In this document: one piece after another, positions 26,637 through 35,327 of the stretch
Numbering within the stretch: the stretch's first letter is position 1
Layout of the letters: every line of letters begins with the position of its first letter
NCBI RefSeq assembly: GCF_023715155.1
Contig: NZ_JAMBNQ010000011.1
Location: 62,001-126,000 of the forward strand
Direction of reading: 5' to 3'
Length of the DNA stretch: 64,000 nt
Origin: Neobacillus mesonae
GTDB taxonomy: Bacteria; Bacillota; Bacilli; Bacillales; Cytobacillaceae
Position numbers and translations under genes: made by a program
The notes under the pieces: generated by a model
Told to the model about the DNA's origin: nothing
Seen by the model: only the letters and a program-made list of their open reading frames with translations
The model's database searches: none

Positions 26637-28505
26637 GTGAGTACCTATGCTCAAAAAAAGGGATTTGGCGGTACAATATGGGACTACTTAACAACAGTTG
26701 ACCATAAAAAGATTGCCATTCTCTATCTCATGGCAGGTGGATTGTTTTTCTTAGTAGGCGGAATGGAAGCAGTATTTATCCGTATACAGCTTGCTGTTCC
26801 AAATAATGATTTTGTTAGCGCTGGAACATTTAATGAAATTATCACTATGCACGGAACAACAATGATTTTCCTAGCGGCCATGCCACTGTTATTTGCTTTT
26901 ATGAATGCGGTTATGCCACTGCAAATCGGTGCACGTGACGTTGCATTCCCATTTCTTAATGCTTTAGGCTTTTGGTTGTTCTTTTTTGGTGGTGTATTCC
27001 TAAACCTTTCATGGTTCTTAGGCGGAGCACCTGATGCAGGATGGACATCTTATGCATCACTTGCGGTTCATTCAAAAGGACATGGTGTTGACTTTTATGT
27101 ATTAGGATTACAGATATCTGGTCTTGGTACTTTAATTGGTGGGATTAACTTCCTGGCAACCGTTATTACAATGCGTGCTCCAGGAATGACTTATATGAGA
27201 ATGCCGCTGTTTACATGGACAACATTTGTTGCTTCTGCAATGATTTTATTTGCTTTCCCTCCATTAACAGTTGGTTTGACTTTAATGATGTTTGATCGTT
27301 TATTTGGCGCTAATTTCTTTGAAGTAGCCATGGGTGGTAATACAATTATTTGGGAACATCTCTTCTGGGTTTTTGGTCACCCTGAAGTGTATATTCTTAT
27401 ACTGCCTGCATTTGGTATTTTCTCGGAAATTTTTTCGACTTTTTCTCGAAAACGTCTGTTTGGTTACTCATCAATGGTATTCGCAACAGTCCTAATCGGT
27501 TTCTTAGGATTCATGGTTTGGGCGCACCATATGTTTACCACTGGTTTAGGACCTGTAGCTAATGCGATTTTTGCAGTGGCAACAATGGCAATTGGTATTC
27601 CAACTGGTATTAAGATTTTCAACTGGCTGTTTACAATGTGGGGAGGAAGTGTTAAGTTTACAACCCCAATGTATTATGCTTTCGGATTTATTCCGTCATT
27701 CGTCTGTGGGGGGGTAACAGGTGTCATGGTTGCTACCGCTGCAGCAGACTATCAATACCATGATACGTATTTCGTTGTTGCACACTTCCACTATGTAATT
27801 GTCGGTGGTGTTGTCTTGGCACTTCTTGCAGGAACACATTATTGGTGGCCAAAAATGTTTGGCACCATGTTAAATGAAACATTAGGAAAAATCACTTTCT
27901 GGTTATTCTTCATTGGTTTCCATTTAACATTCTTTATCCAGCACTTCCTAGGAGTTTGGGGAATGCCGCGTCGTGTATTTACCTACCTTCCAGGACAAGG
28001 ATTTGATACATCAAATATGGTAAGTTCCATTGGTGCAGGATTTATGTCTGCCGGAGTAATTGTTTTATTGTTGAACGTGGTTATCACGCAAGTGAAAAAT
28101 GTTAAAGTTGGTAATGATCCATGGGAAGATGGAAGAACACTTGAATGGGCAATTTCTTCTCCGCCTCCATACTATAACTTTAAGCAGCTTCCGCTTGTCC
28201 GTGGTTTAGATGCATACTGGATTGAAAAAATGGAAGGCAAAAAAGCTATGACACCGGCAGAACCTGTTGGTGATATACACATGCCAAATTCGTCCTTCAT
28301 TCCATTTATGATTACTTTAGGCTTATTTATTGCAGCGTTTGGTGCATTGTACCATGCAGATGATAAGTCATGGGCTTTACCTGTATTAATCATTGGTTTA
28401 CTTGTTACTTTTGGATCCATGTTGGTACGTTCCGTGAAAGATGATCATGGATACCATATTCATAAAGAAGAATTAATGGATGAAGAAAAGGGGGCTGAGG
28501 CATAA
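26637..28505 (+). CDS. ctaD: Cytochrome caa3 oxidase subunit I
   Basis: Catalytic heme-copper subunit containing heme a and the heme a3-CuB centre; it reduces O2 and pumps protons. 622 residues and 12 or more membrane segments. Ligand motifs are MHGTTM (low-spin heme His), FGHPEVYILILPAFG (CuB His and cross-linked Tyr), WAHHMFTTG (CuB His pair) and VVAHFHYVIVGG (a3 and a ligands). GTG 26637 follows GGGAGG. Its TAA overlaps the ctaE ATG by one base, implying translational coupling. Confidence 0.97.
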   Translation: MSTYAQKKGFGGTIWDYLTTVDHKKIAILYLMAGGLFFLVGGMEAVFIRIQLAVPNNDFVSAGTFNEIITMHGTTMIFLAAMPLLFAFMNAVMPLQIGARDVAFPFLNALGFWLFFFGGVFLNLSWFLGGAPDAGWTSYASLAVHSKGHGVDFYVLGLQISGLGTLIGGINFLATVITMRAPGMTYMRMPLFTWTTFVASAMILFAFPPLTVGLTLMMFDRLFGANFFEVAMGGNTIIWEHLFWVFGHPEVYILILPAFGIFSEIFSTFSRKRLFGYSSMVFATVLIGFLGFMVWAHHMFTTGLGPVANAIFAVATMAIGIPTGIKIFNWLFTMWGGSVKFTTPMYYAFGFIPSFVCGGVTGVMVATAAADYQYHDTYFVVAHFHYVIVGGVVLALLAGTHYWWPKMFGTMLNETLGKITFWLFFIGFHLTFFIQHFLGVWGMPRRVFTYLPGQGFDTSNMVSSIGAGFMSAGVIVLLLNVVITQVKNVKVGNDPWEDGRTLEWAISSPPPYYNFKQLPLVRGLDAYWIEKMEGKKAMTPAEPVGDIHMPNSSFIPFMITLGLFIAAFGALYHADDKSWALPVLIIGLLVTFGSMLVRSVKDDHGYHIHKEELMDEEKGAEA

Positions 28506-29134
28506 TGCAAGCTGAAGAAAAATTTACGTACGAAACATGGCCTGCTTCGCCTGAAAGGGCCACCCTTGAAGCTAAAAATAAATTTTTAGGTTTTTGGTTA
28601 TTCTTAGGGGGAGAGACAGTTTTGTTTGCCTCTCTCTTCGCAACTTATCTTGCATTAAAGGATAAGGTTCCAGATTCAACTCATGCATTGGCAAAAGATA
28701 TTTTTGATCTTCCGTTGACACTAGTAGCAACAATGCTGCTATTAACAAGTTCACTGACAAGTGTTTACGCAATGTATCATATGAAAAACTTTGCTTTTAA
28801 AAAGATGATGGTTTGGCTTGGTGTTACGGTATTATTGGGCTTCGGCTTCTTGGGATCCGAGATTTATGAGTTTAATCATTATGTACACGAGTACCATCAT
28901 ACATTTACGAGCAGTGCGTTTTCTTCTGCATTCTACACACTTGTAGGCTTCCATGGTGCCCACGTAACCTTTGGTTTGGCCTGGATTATTTCGCTAATGA
29001 TCCGCAACTCTAAACGTGGTCTTAACCTGTACAATGCTCCAAAATTCTATGTCGCCAGTCTATATTGGCACTTCATCGACGTTGTCTGGGTATTTATCTT
29101 TACGGTAGTATATTTAATGGGGATGGTGGGATAA
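28505..29134 (+). CDS. ctaE: Cytochrome caa3 oxidase subunit III
   Basis: Integral membrane subunit III of caa3 oxidase, supporting proton uptake and stability. 209 residues with five predicted membrane segments, shorter than the seven-helix mitochondrial form. The family end HFIDVVWVFIFTVVYLMG is present, as is GFHGAHVTFGL. The start overlaps the ctaD stop (TAATG). Confidence 0.95.
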   Translation: MQAEEKFTYETWPASPERATLEAKNKFLGFWLFLGGETVLFASLFATYLALKDKVPDSTHALAKDIFDLPLTLVATMLLLTSSLTSVYAMYHMKNFAFKKMMVWLGVTVLLGFGFLGSEIYEFNHYVHEYHHTFTSSAFSSAFYTLVGFHGAHVTFGLAWIISLMIRNSKRGLNLYNAPKFYVASLYWHFIDVVWVFIFTVVYLMGMVG

Positions 29135-29136
29135 AA

Positions 29137-29472
29137 ATGACAAATCAGCCATTAAGCTCAAGTAATCCAAGAGTTGACCTTGAATATCGCCGCAAAAAAA
29201 ATGCAGAGGAAATGCGCCATCAGGTGATTTCTTTCTCAATCATGATTTTCTTAACGTTCATTGCATTTGCGGCTGTAGCTGCTAAAGGATTTACGGCATG
29301 GTTTATCATTCCGTTCATTCTCCTTTTAGCTGTAGTTCAGGTTATATTTCAACTGTTTTATTTTATGCATATGAGCCATGAAGGTCATGAGGCTCCATCA
29401 ATGTTTCTTTTTACGGGTGTATTTATGGCCTTCGTAATCGTATTAACTTTTATGACGATTATTTGGTGGTAA
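29137..29472 (+). CDS. ctaF: Cytochrome caa3 oxidase subunit IV
   Basis: Small membrane subunit of caa3 oxidase. 111 residues with three predicted membrane segments (about 30-50, 55-75 and 85-108) after a polar N terminus (SSNPRVDLEYRRKKNAEEMR). ATG 29137 lies 2 bp after the ctaE stop, with GGGGATGGTGGG as ribosome-binding site; a longer in-frame ATG inside ctaE is not supported. Confidence 0.93.
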   Translation: MTNQPLSSSNPRVDLEYRRKKNAEEMRHQVISFSIMIFLTFIAFAAVAAKGFTAWFIIPFILLLAVVQVIFQLFYFMHMSHEGHEAPSMFLFTGVFMAFVIVLTFMTIIWW

Positions 29473-29510
29473 TTGTTTGACAATCAGCCTCTAACGGCAA
29501 AATAAAAAGT

Positions 29511-29544
29511 GAAAATCGGCATAGTAATGCCGATTTTCTTTTTT
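29511..29544 (+). terminator. Terminator after ctaF
   Basis: Perfect 12-bp stem GAAAATCGGCAT (29511-29522) with ATGCCGATTTTC (29527-29538), followed by six T residues. It separates ctaF from ctaG. Confidence 0.9.
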
Positions 29545-29617
29545 ACCATTTTGTATTCTTTTCTTTTGACGGGTATAATAGAGACGGGATGCTTATAACT
29601 AATTGAGGTGAGATTAG

Positions 29618-30520
29618 GTGCCGTTAAATATTTTTGGATTTAAAGCTCTTTGGAGCCCGTATTTTTTAACTATACTACTTGTTCTTACTGTGATATTTTT
29701 TCTTATCACCACTACGTTTCGTTCAAGGTTTAAAGATAGTGAACCGTTAACAGTTAGGCAGACTGTTTTATTTTTGACATCCATGATTCTTTTATATGCT
29801 ATCAAAGGATCACCATTGGATTTAATGGGACATCTATTGTTTTCTGTCCATGGTGTGACAATGGTCATTTTAGTTCTCTTGATTCCGCCTATACTTATCA
29901 AAGCGATTCCGGTATGGCTTTGGAGAAGTTTGTTGAAAATAAAACCAGTAAATGCTGTTTTTACAATACTGACGAAACCGGTTGTATCCGTTCTTCTATT
30001 TAATGGATTATTCTCGATCTACCATATTCCATTAATATTTGATGAGGTTATGCAAAATCGCTATTATCATTCTGGTTATTCTATTCTTTTATTTTTAACT
30101 GCTTTGTTTATGTGGTGGTCCTTACAAAGTCCGCTGCCTGAGCAGCGTTCATTAAGCGGGATTAAAAAGGTGGCATTTTTGTTTGTGAATGGTATGCTGA
30201 TGACTCCGGCTTGTGCAATGATTATTTTTGCAGATAAATCACTCTACGCAACCTATCACGATCCACATGTTTGGGGACAGGTTATGAGTCTTTGTGTCGG
30301 CACAAATGTATTCTCAAATTTAAATCTTAGTGGTCCCGAACTGTTTACTTCAATGAAAATTCTTGATGATCAAAGACTAGGCGGAGTTGTAATGAAAATT
30401 CTTCAAGAAATCATTTATGCGGTCATATTAGCACAAGTATTTTTTGAGTGGTATCGTAAAGATCAGGAAGAATCTGAAAAGGAAATTAATCAAATATTAA
30501 ATCCTACACCCGTTAAATAA
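29618..30520 (+). CDS. ctaG: caa3 oxidase assembly factor CtaG
   Basis: Membrane protein required for caa3 oxidase formation in B. subtilis; unrelated to mitochondrial Cox11. 300 residues with seven predicted membrane segments. Candidate metal-binding histidines occur in MGHLLFSVHGV and YHIPLIFDEVMQNRYYHSGY. GTG 29618 follows GAGGTGAG. A separate terminator precedes it, so it may have its own promoter. Confidence 0.93.
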   Translation: MPLNIFGFKALWSPYFLTILLVLTVIFFLITTTFRSRFKDSEPLTVRQTVLFLTSMILLYAIKGSPLDLMGHLLFSVHGVTMVILVLLIPPILIKAIPVWLWRSLLKIKPVNAVFTILTKPVVSVLLFNGLFSIYHIPLIFDEVMQNRYYHSGYSILLFLTALFMWWSLQSPLPEQRSLSGIKKVAFLFVNGMLMTPACAMIIFADKSLYATYHDPHVWGQVMSLCVGTNVFSNLNLSGPELFTSMKILDDQRLGGVVMKILQEIIYAVILAQVFFEWYRKDQEESEKEINQILNPTPVK

Positions 30521-30546
30521 ACTCCCATGTTTTTGGGAGTTTTTTT
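30520..30546 (+). terminator. Terminator of ctaG
   Basis: AACTCCCA (30520-30527) pairs with TGGGAGTT (30534-30541), followed by T7; the stem begins on the last base of the stop codon. Confidence 0.88.
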
Positions 30547-30625
30547 CGGATATAAGATATTATTTGAAAAAGTTTAGGAACTGCATTAATATTATTCTAA
30601 GATGACGAAAATGAGAGGATTAGTT

Positions 30626-31090
30626 ATGAATTCATTGCCGATATTGCCGACAATAAGCACCACATTTATCGTTTTAAGCGGTATTACAGTTGCAATAGGC
30701 TGGTGGCAAATTAAACAAAGAAAGATAGAATCACATAAAAAAACTATGTTTTTTGCCGCAGTTTTTGCACTTGTTTTCTTTATTATCTATGCTTCAAGAA
30801 CTCTTTTTATTGGGAATACTTCATTTGGCGGACCAGATAATATAAAAGTCTATTACACGACCTTTTTAATTTTTCATATCAACTTAGCCACCATTGGTGC
30901 AGTGTTAGGAATCTTATCTTTATATTCCGGCTATAAGAATAAGTTGTCTTTTCATCGCAGGCTGGGACCTTTTACAAGCATTGTCTGGTTCTTTTCTGCC
31001 ATTACAGGGGTAGTTGTATACTTGTTGTTATACGTTTTCTATAAGGGTGGGGAGACCACTTCCATGATTAAGGCCATTCTTGGATTTTGA
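30626..31090 (+). CDS. ctaM: DUF420 membrane protein, CtaM-like
   Basis: A 154-residue protein with four to five membrane segments and the DUF420 signature: SHKKTMFFAAVFALVFFIIY, a central FHINLATIGA and HRRLGPFTSIVWFFSAITGV. Conserved histidines at these positions are typical. CtaM (YozB) is required for heme A oxidase activity in S. aureus and B. subtilis. ATG 30626 follows GAGAGGA at 8 bases; earlier ATGs at 30602 and 30611 lack a site. Proximity to the cta genes supports the role. Confidence 0.85.
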   Translation: MNSLPILPTISTTFIVLSGITVAIGWWQIKQRKIESHKKTMFFAAVFALVFFIIYASRTLFIGNTSFGGPDNIKVYYTTFLIFHINLATIGAVLGILSLYSGYKNKLSFHRRLGPFTSIVWFFSAITGVVVYLLLYVFYKGGETTSMIKAILGF

Positions 31091-31105
31091 TATTTATGGG
31101 AAATT

Positions 31106-31136
31106 AAAAGACGCATGAATTCATGCGTCTTTTAAT
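31106..31136. terminator. Bidirectional terminator between ctaM and ylbA
   Basis: Perfect 13-bp stem AAAAGACGCATGA (31106-31118) with TCATGCGTCTTTT (31121-31133), between convergent stops. Confidence 0.9.
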
Positions 31137-31146
31137 AATTTTATTT

Positions 31147-31506
31147 TTAACTTGCAAACTTTTCAATTTCTGCTTTTACTTCTTCAAGAATTTTTTTGCA
31201 TTGACTGACAAGACTTGCAGGGAAATGCTCATCTTCACCGTATTCAACACCATGTGGATAATAATGCTTTCCAAGAAATGGTGTCATTAATTGAATGGTA
31301 GCTTTGAAGATATCTACATCTCCATCAAGTGCATAGCCTTGGATGCGAAGATAAAAAGTTCCTTCTCTTAATTCAAATTTTCGATCGTATGTAACCCGCT
31401 CATAGTCCCATTGACCGGCACGAACTAAACCGTGTTCCTGCATTACTTCATCTAATCGGTTTAGATCAGCTTTAAAATTCTCAATACCGGTATTTTCAAA
31501 TTTCAT
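31147..31506 (-). CDS. ylbA: YugN-like family protein YlbA
   Basis: A 119-residue soluble protein of the YugN-like family. Recognisable parts are AGQWDYERVTYDRKFELREGTFYLRIQGYA and HYYPHGVEYGEDE. Function unknown. ATG 31506 follows AGGAGGG on the minus strand. It marks the left end of the ylb cluster, as in B. subtilis. Confidence 0.88.
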   Translation of the reverse strand: MKFENTGIENFKADLNRLDEVMQEHGLVRAGQWDYERVTYDRKFELREGTFYLRIQGYALDGDVDIFKATIQLMTPFLGKHYYPHGVEYGEDEHFPASLVSQCKKILEEVKAEIEKFAS

Positions 31507-31688
31507 TTCGAATCCCTCCTAAAGACAATGCCAATACCCTAAAAATTATTATTGGTTATCTAGCAATATTAATTCATTTTAATAATAGATGAAAACGCCT
31601 TAACTTGCAATGAATTCATTTACGAATAATTCATTCTTGTAAGGAAAAACTATAACCGTCAAAAACAGAAAAAATTTGAGGTGATATA

Positions 31689-32120
31689 ATGGAAAAAATC
31701 CGTGAAATTATGACGGAAGATGTGGAGTGTTGCACTCTTTTAGATAATGTATATGAAGTTGCTGTAAAAATGAAAGAATTAAATGTAGGGGCCATCCCTA
31801 TTGTTGATAAGAAGAAATTAGTTGGAATGATCACCGATCGGGATATTGTCATTCGAGGGATTGCTGAAAAAAATCCGCCATCCTCAAAGGTTGAAAAAGT
31901 AATGAGCGAGGAACTGATTACCATTTCACCTGATGCGACCTCGAGGGAAGCAGTACAATTAATGTCGGAGCATCAAATACGACGTCTGCCTGTTGTTGAA
32001 AATGGAGAACTTATAGGAATTGTCTCTCTTGGTGATTTTGCAATAAGAGAATTAACCGATGATCAAGCAAAGGCGGCCCTGACTGATATTTCTGAGCAAA
32101 CAACACCAATGCAGCATTAA
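31689..32120 (+). CDS. ylbB: Tandem CBS-domain protein YlbB
   Basis: A 143-residue protein made of two CBS motifs (about 5-60 and 70-125), e.g. IREIMTEDVECCTLLDNVYE and VEKVMSEELITISPDATSREA, each ending in an LVGMITDRDIVIRG-like turn. Such pairs bind adenine nucleotides and often sense energy state; there is no attached catalytic domain. The GGTGAT site precedes ATG 31689. Confidence 0.9.
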   Translation: MEKIREIMTEDVECCTLLDNVYEVAVKMKELNVGAIPIVDKKKLVGMITDRDIVIRGIAEKNPPSSKVEKVMSEELITISPDATSREAVQLMSEHQIRRLPVVENGELIGIVSLGDFAIRELTDDQAKAALTDISEQTTPMQH

Positions 32121-32129
32121 AATTTTGTT

Positions 32130-32160
32130 AACAGGTACATTTCCGTACCTGTTTTTTATT
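32130..32160 (+). terminator. Terminator of ylbB
   Basis: AACAGGTAC (32130-32138) pairs with GTACCTGTT (32145-32153), followed by T6. Confidence 0.88.
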
Positions 32161-32247
32161 AGATTGGCTATTTTTATCATGAAAGGAAATGATATAATAA
32201 TCTTATCTATACATTATAGATAGCAGGTATAGAGAGGATGAGAGCCT

Positions 32248-33324
32248 CTGCGATCTTTATTTAGAATTTTAATTTTATCAGCAGTATTTTTAACTGTTGG
32301 TTTTTATATGAGTATAAATGAAGTACCAGATGAAAAGGTATTAATAAAGGAAGACCATACGATGGAAATGAACAAGCCATCGTCGTCACAAAAACCTGAT
32401 TATAAACCAAGTAAAGACAATCAAGCCCATGCCCCAAAGGAAGGACTAGCCTTATTAATAGGTAAAGATGTATCAGCTGTAAAAAAAGAATTAGGTGAGC
32501 CCAATCGAATCGATGAATCATTATATGGATATCAATGGTACATTTATAATAAGGATTATAAACATTATTTGCAAGTGGGAGTAGAGAAAAATCGTGTTGT
32601 AACAATATTTGCCTTAGGGGAAAATTTAGATGTTGCTCCTTTTGAAATTGGGCAGCCTGTTGAGGAGATCTTTAACACTCAATATATTGATACAAACATT
32701 AATATTGATTTTAACCACAGTTCTTATCGGTTTGAACTAAATGATACGGATTTGAATCTTCGTCCGATTGTCCAGCTTGGTAATATTTATGTTCAATTAT
32801 ACATTGATAAATTTACTGGTATTCTTTCAAGTATACGTTTTTTAAATGCAGAGACTATGATCAAGCAGAAGCCCTATGAACTGGTCTTTACTGGTCAGTT
32901 GATTAAGCCTGAAGAACCAAGCGTGGAACAATGGAAGTTAATTCAGGAAGGTACTGAAAAGGAAATTTTTGATATTACGAATGTTTTAAGGTCCAGGTAT
33001 CAACAACATCCGCTGCTTTGGGATACAGGAACGGCGGAAACAGCTTATATGCATAGTAAAGATATGTCGGACAATAATGATTTCTCTCACAACTCTAAAG
33101 AGTTCGGAAGCCTAACAGATCGCCTGGGCAAGGCTAAAGTAGTTTTTAAGTCAGCCGGCGAGAACATAGCTGCAAACTATACCGATGGACCGGCAGCTGT
33201 TGAAGGATGGCTGAACAGTAAAAGCCATCGGGAGACATTATTAAGTAAGAGTTTTACTCATCTTGGTGTTGGTGTATTTAAAGAATTTTATACACAAAAT
33301 TTTATTCAAAAAGCGGAGAAATAA
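32248..33324 (+). CDS. ylbC: CAP-domain protein YlbC, probable CTG start
   Basis: Cell-surface or secreted protein with a C-terminal CAP (SCP/PR1) domain (about 225-350; RSRYQQHPLLWDTG, HSKDMSDNNDFSHNS, SAGENIAANY, GWLNSKSHRETLL) and an N-terminal CAP-associated region (about 75-215). The first ATG in frame (32308) would cut off a hydrophobic signal anchor. The open frame continues upstream to CTG 32248, giving LRSLFRILILSAVFLTVGFY, and a GAGAGGATGA site lies about 9 bases before the CTG. I therefore place the start there (358 residues). The ATG at 32238 is in another frame and stops quickly. Confidence 0.82.
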   Translation: MRSLFRILILSAVFLTVGFYMSINEVPDEKVLIKEDHTMEMNKPSSSQKPDYKPSKDNQAHAPKEGLALLIGKDVSAVKKELGEPNRIDESLYGYQWYIYNKDYKHYLQVGVEKNRVVTIFALGENLDVAPFEIGQPVEEIFNTQYIDTNINIDFNHSSYRFELNDTDLNLRPIVQLGNIYVQLYIDKFTGILSSIRFLNAETMIKQKPYELVFTGQLIKPEEPSVEQWKLIQEGTEKEIFDITNVLRSRYQQHPLLWDTGTAETAYMHSKDMSDNNDFSHNSKEFGSLTDRLGKAKVVFKSAGENIAANYTDGPAAVEGWLNSKSHRETLLSKSFTHLGVGVFKEFYTQNFIQKAEK

Positions 33325-33375
33325 TGGAGACACCCTATGAATGGACATCTCCATAAATCTCCGCTTTATTTTTTG
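33310..33375. terminator. Long bidirectional terminator between ylbC and the thioesterase gene
   Basis: AAAGCGGAGA (33310-33319) pairs with TCTCCGCTTT (33358-33367), with a second inner stem ATGGAGA / TCTCCAT. It is followed by ATTTTTT. The ylbC stop codon is inside the stem and the convergent gene stops within it. Confidence 0.85.
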
Positions 33376-33851
33376 GGAACAATAAAAAATGTTCCGGTAG
33401 CATGGGCGATTTTTTTACCATCACTACGGTAGGCTTCCCCAGTGATGACGAAAGTTTTTGAACCTTGGTGAATGAGTTCAGCTTTGCATCGTAAGGAATC
33501 ACCTATACCAGGTGAAATATAATGAATATTTAATTGATTTGTAACGGCTGCAAAGCCTTCAGGCAATCGGGTGTTAGCTAAAGTCCCCATTACAGTGTCA
33601 AGCACCGTAGCAGTTATGCCGCCATGAAGTATTTCTAAATTATTATTTACAACTGGATTAAGCGGAATCGTGATTTCACAGCAATCCTTGTCACTTATTA
33701 TTTCCATATGCAGCAGTTTTCCTAGAAAAGGGATAGAATGATGATCCATTTTATCTTTGATTCCCTCTAAAAGAAATTTGATGGCGTTTAATTCTGTTTC
33801 AGATCCATTTTCAATGCATTGATTAAGCAGCTGTCTTAGTTCCTCTTTCAT
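33366..33851 (-). CDS. PaaI-family hotdog thioesterase
   Basis: A 161-residue single hotdog-fold protein. The catalytic-loop motif NLEILHGGITATVLDTVMGTLAN (about 72-94) is that of PaaI/YuxO acyl-CoA thioesterases. The closing strand TNQLNIHYISPGIGDSLRCKAELIHQG is also typical. Substrate acyl-CoA unknown. An N-terminal extension of about 35 residues may be helical. I do not recall an equivalent between ylbC and ylbD in B. subtilis. Confidence 0.85.
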   Translation of the reverse strand: MKEELRQLLNQCIENGSETELNAIKFLLEGIKDKMDHHSIPFLGKLLHMEIISDKDCCEITIPLNPVVNNNLEILHGGITATVLDTVMGTLANTRLPEGFAAVTNQLNIHYISPGIGDSLRCKAELIHQGSKTFVITGEAYRSDGKKIAHATGTFFIVPKK

Positions 33852-34084
33852 TCTATGTACCTCTTTCGTTTATCCCGTATTACGGCCCGTAAAAGCACGA
33901 TTGGTTCAGTTAACAATTAGTGCAGGATGAGAAAAACCCACACTGATTGAAGTTTCACTGTATATCTTTAGTCATCTTACCACTTTGAGGCAGAATAATA
34001 AATACGTTTAAAAAATTGGATTTTCACCTTTCTTGTTTTTTTTCATATTGTATCATAGGTACGATTACGGCAGAGGTGATAAAA

Positions 34085-34492
34085 ATGACACAAAAAAAAT
34101 TACACCCATCCGTCTTGAAATTTAAGGAATTTGTAAAAAATAATCCTAAACTTATACAAGAGGTTAGGAAAGGGAAAGCAACCTGGCAGGAACTTTATGA
34201 GGATTGGTACCTATTAGGGGAAGATGACAAACGGTGGGAAACTGTAGGGGTTGAAAGTGAACAGGAGGAAAAGCCGAATTCAGAATCAAAAGGCGATTTT
34301 ATTTCCAATATTCTTGGGGTCGTGAAAAAAATGGATGCGGATCAAATGCAATCCCATCTAAATAATGTTAGTCAGGCTGTTGGAGCTATCCAAGGCCTTC
34401 TGGCCCAATTTCAAGGCAACAACGGCAGTGGAGGAGGAGCGGTAAGACCACCGGAGGGACCGAAGAATCCATTTTCATTTAGGCAGGATTAG
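34085..34492 (+). CDS. ylbD: YlbD-like putative spore coat protein
   Basis: A 135-residue protein. The N-terminal half LHPSVLKFKEFVKNNPKLIQEVRKGKATWQELYEDWYLLGE is the conserved YlbD block. After this come an acidic segment and a Gly-rich C terminus (QGNNGSGGGAVRPP). B. subtilis YlbD is listed as a putative coat protein. ATG 34085 follows AGAGGTGAT; an upstream in-frame ATG (34016) would add a non-conserved hydrophobic piece without a site. Confidence 0.88.
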   Translation: MTQKKLHPSVLKFKEFVKNNPKLIQEVRKGKATWQELYEDWYLLGEDDKRWETVGVESEQEEKPNSESKGDFISNILGVVKKMDADQMQSHLNNVSQAVGAIQGLLAQFQGNNGSGGGAVRPPEGPKNPFSFRQD

Positions 34493-34513
34493 TGAAAGGT
34501 GCGGGGAATAAAC

Positions 34514-34753
34514 ATGAGAAAAGAGGTATTAGAATATTTAGAGCGCCAAAAGGATTTAAAACAATTTGTTCGGGAACAGCCGCTTTGGTACCGCAAATTA
34601 TCAAGAAATCCATATGATCTTCAAGCACTGGAAATTGCATCATTACATTACTACAAAAAAACAATCCCAGATCAAGTTGAAAAATTCACAAATGGAGTAC
34701 AAATGGCCTCAATGATGTATTCAATGTTTCAAGCAATGAAAGATCAAAATTAG
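34514..34753 (+). CDS. ylbE: YlbE-like protein
   Basis: A 79-residue protein opening RKEVLEYLERQKDLKQFVREQPLWYRKLSRNP, the conserved YlbE start, and ending in a Met-rich helix (QMASMMYSMFQAMKDQN). ATG 34514 follows AAGGTGCGGGG. It lies 21 bp after ylbD and is probably co-transcribed. Function unknown; the pairing with ylbD suggests a spore-related role (inference). Confidence 0.88.
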   Translation: MRKEVLEYLERQKDLKQFVREQPLWYRKLSRNPYDLQALEIASLHYYKKTIPDQVEKFTNGVQMASMMYSMFQAMKDQN

Positions 34754-34792
34754 AAAGGACACATTTTAAAAGAATGTGGCCTTTTTTTATTC
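34754..34792 (+). terminator. Terminator of ylbD-ylbE
   Basis: AAAGGACACATT (34754-34765) pairs with AATGTGGCCTTT (34773-34784) with one mismatch, followed by T7. Confidence 0.85.
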
Positions 34793-34857
34793 ATGTTTTT
34801 TAAGATTAAAAATTAAATCGGAGGCGAACAATACAACCATAAGGAGTGATTTTACTG

Positions 34858-35265
34858 ATGAAATTAATCTTTGTAATCCTATTACTTGGCATTCTTACAG
34901 GTATGCCTGAAGTTTCTGCAAAAGATAAAAGTAATATGCAAATAGACAATTCTGGTACACATAACTCAATTTTGCAAGAAGGTTCTATCCCCGAATTAAT
35001 GGTTCAGCATAAGATAAAAGGAAATATTGTACTTGTGGAATGTATTGTAAATGGTATAACATTTCGCCAATCCGACCATAAAAACCAAAAAGTAGGAAAA
35101 ATAATTGTCTGGATTGATGGACAAAGGACATCTGAGGTGGACGCTGCAGCGTTTATCATCAAAGGACTAAAGCCTGGTACACATAATATTAAGCTTGAGG
35201 TGGTTAATTTAAAAAATGTGCCATATGGATTGAATAAAGAATTCTCGGTGAGAATCTCTGAGTAA
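34858..35265 (+). CDS. Hypothetical secreted protein between ylbE and ylbF
   Basis: About 135 residues. The N-terminal Sec signal peptide is MKLIFVILLLGILTGMPEVSA, with a likely cleavage after VSA. The mature part has a probable beta-sandwich pattern (KIKGNIVLVECIVNG, KIIVWIDGQRTSEVD, IIKGLKPGTHNIKLEVVN), like a small Ig/fibronectin-like surface domain. ATG 34858 is 11 bases from AAGGAG; a GTG at 34846 overlaps that site. I do not recognise the protein or an equivalent at this place in B. subtilis. Confidence 0.65.
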   Translation: MKLIFVILLLGILTGMPEVSAKDKSNMQIDNSGTHNSILQEGSIPELMVQHKIKGNIVLVECIVNGITFRQSDHKNQKVGKIIVWIDGQRTSEVDAAAFIIKGLKPGTHNIKLEVVNLKNVPYGLNKEFSVRISE

Positions 35266-35327
35266 TCCAGAGGAATTCGCTTTATCCCATTTTTCATGTT
35301 AAAATGAGAGATGGAGGTGGGCTTAAA

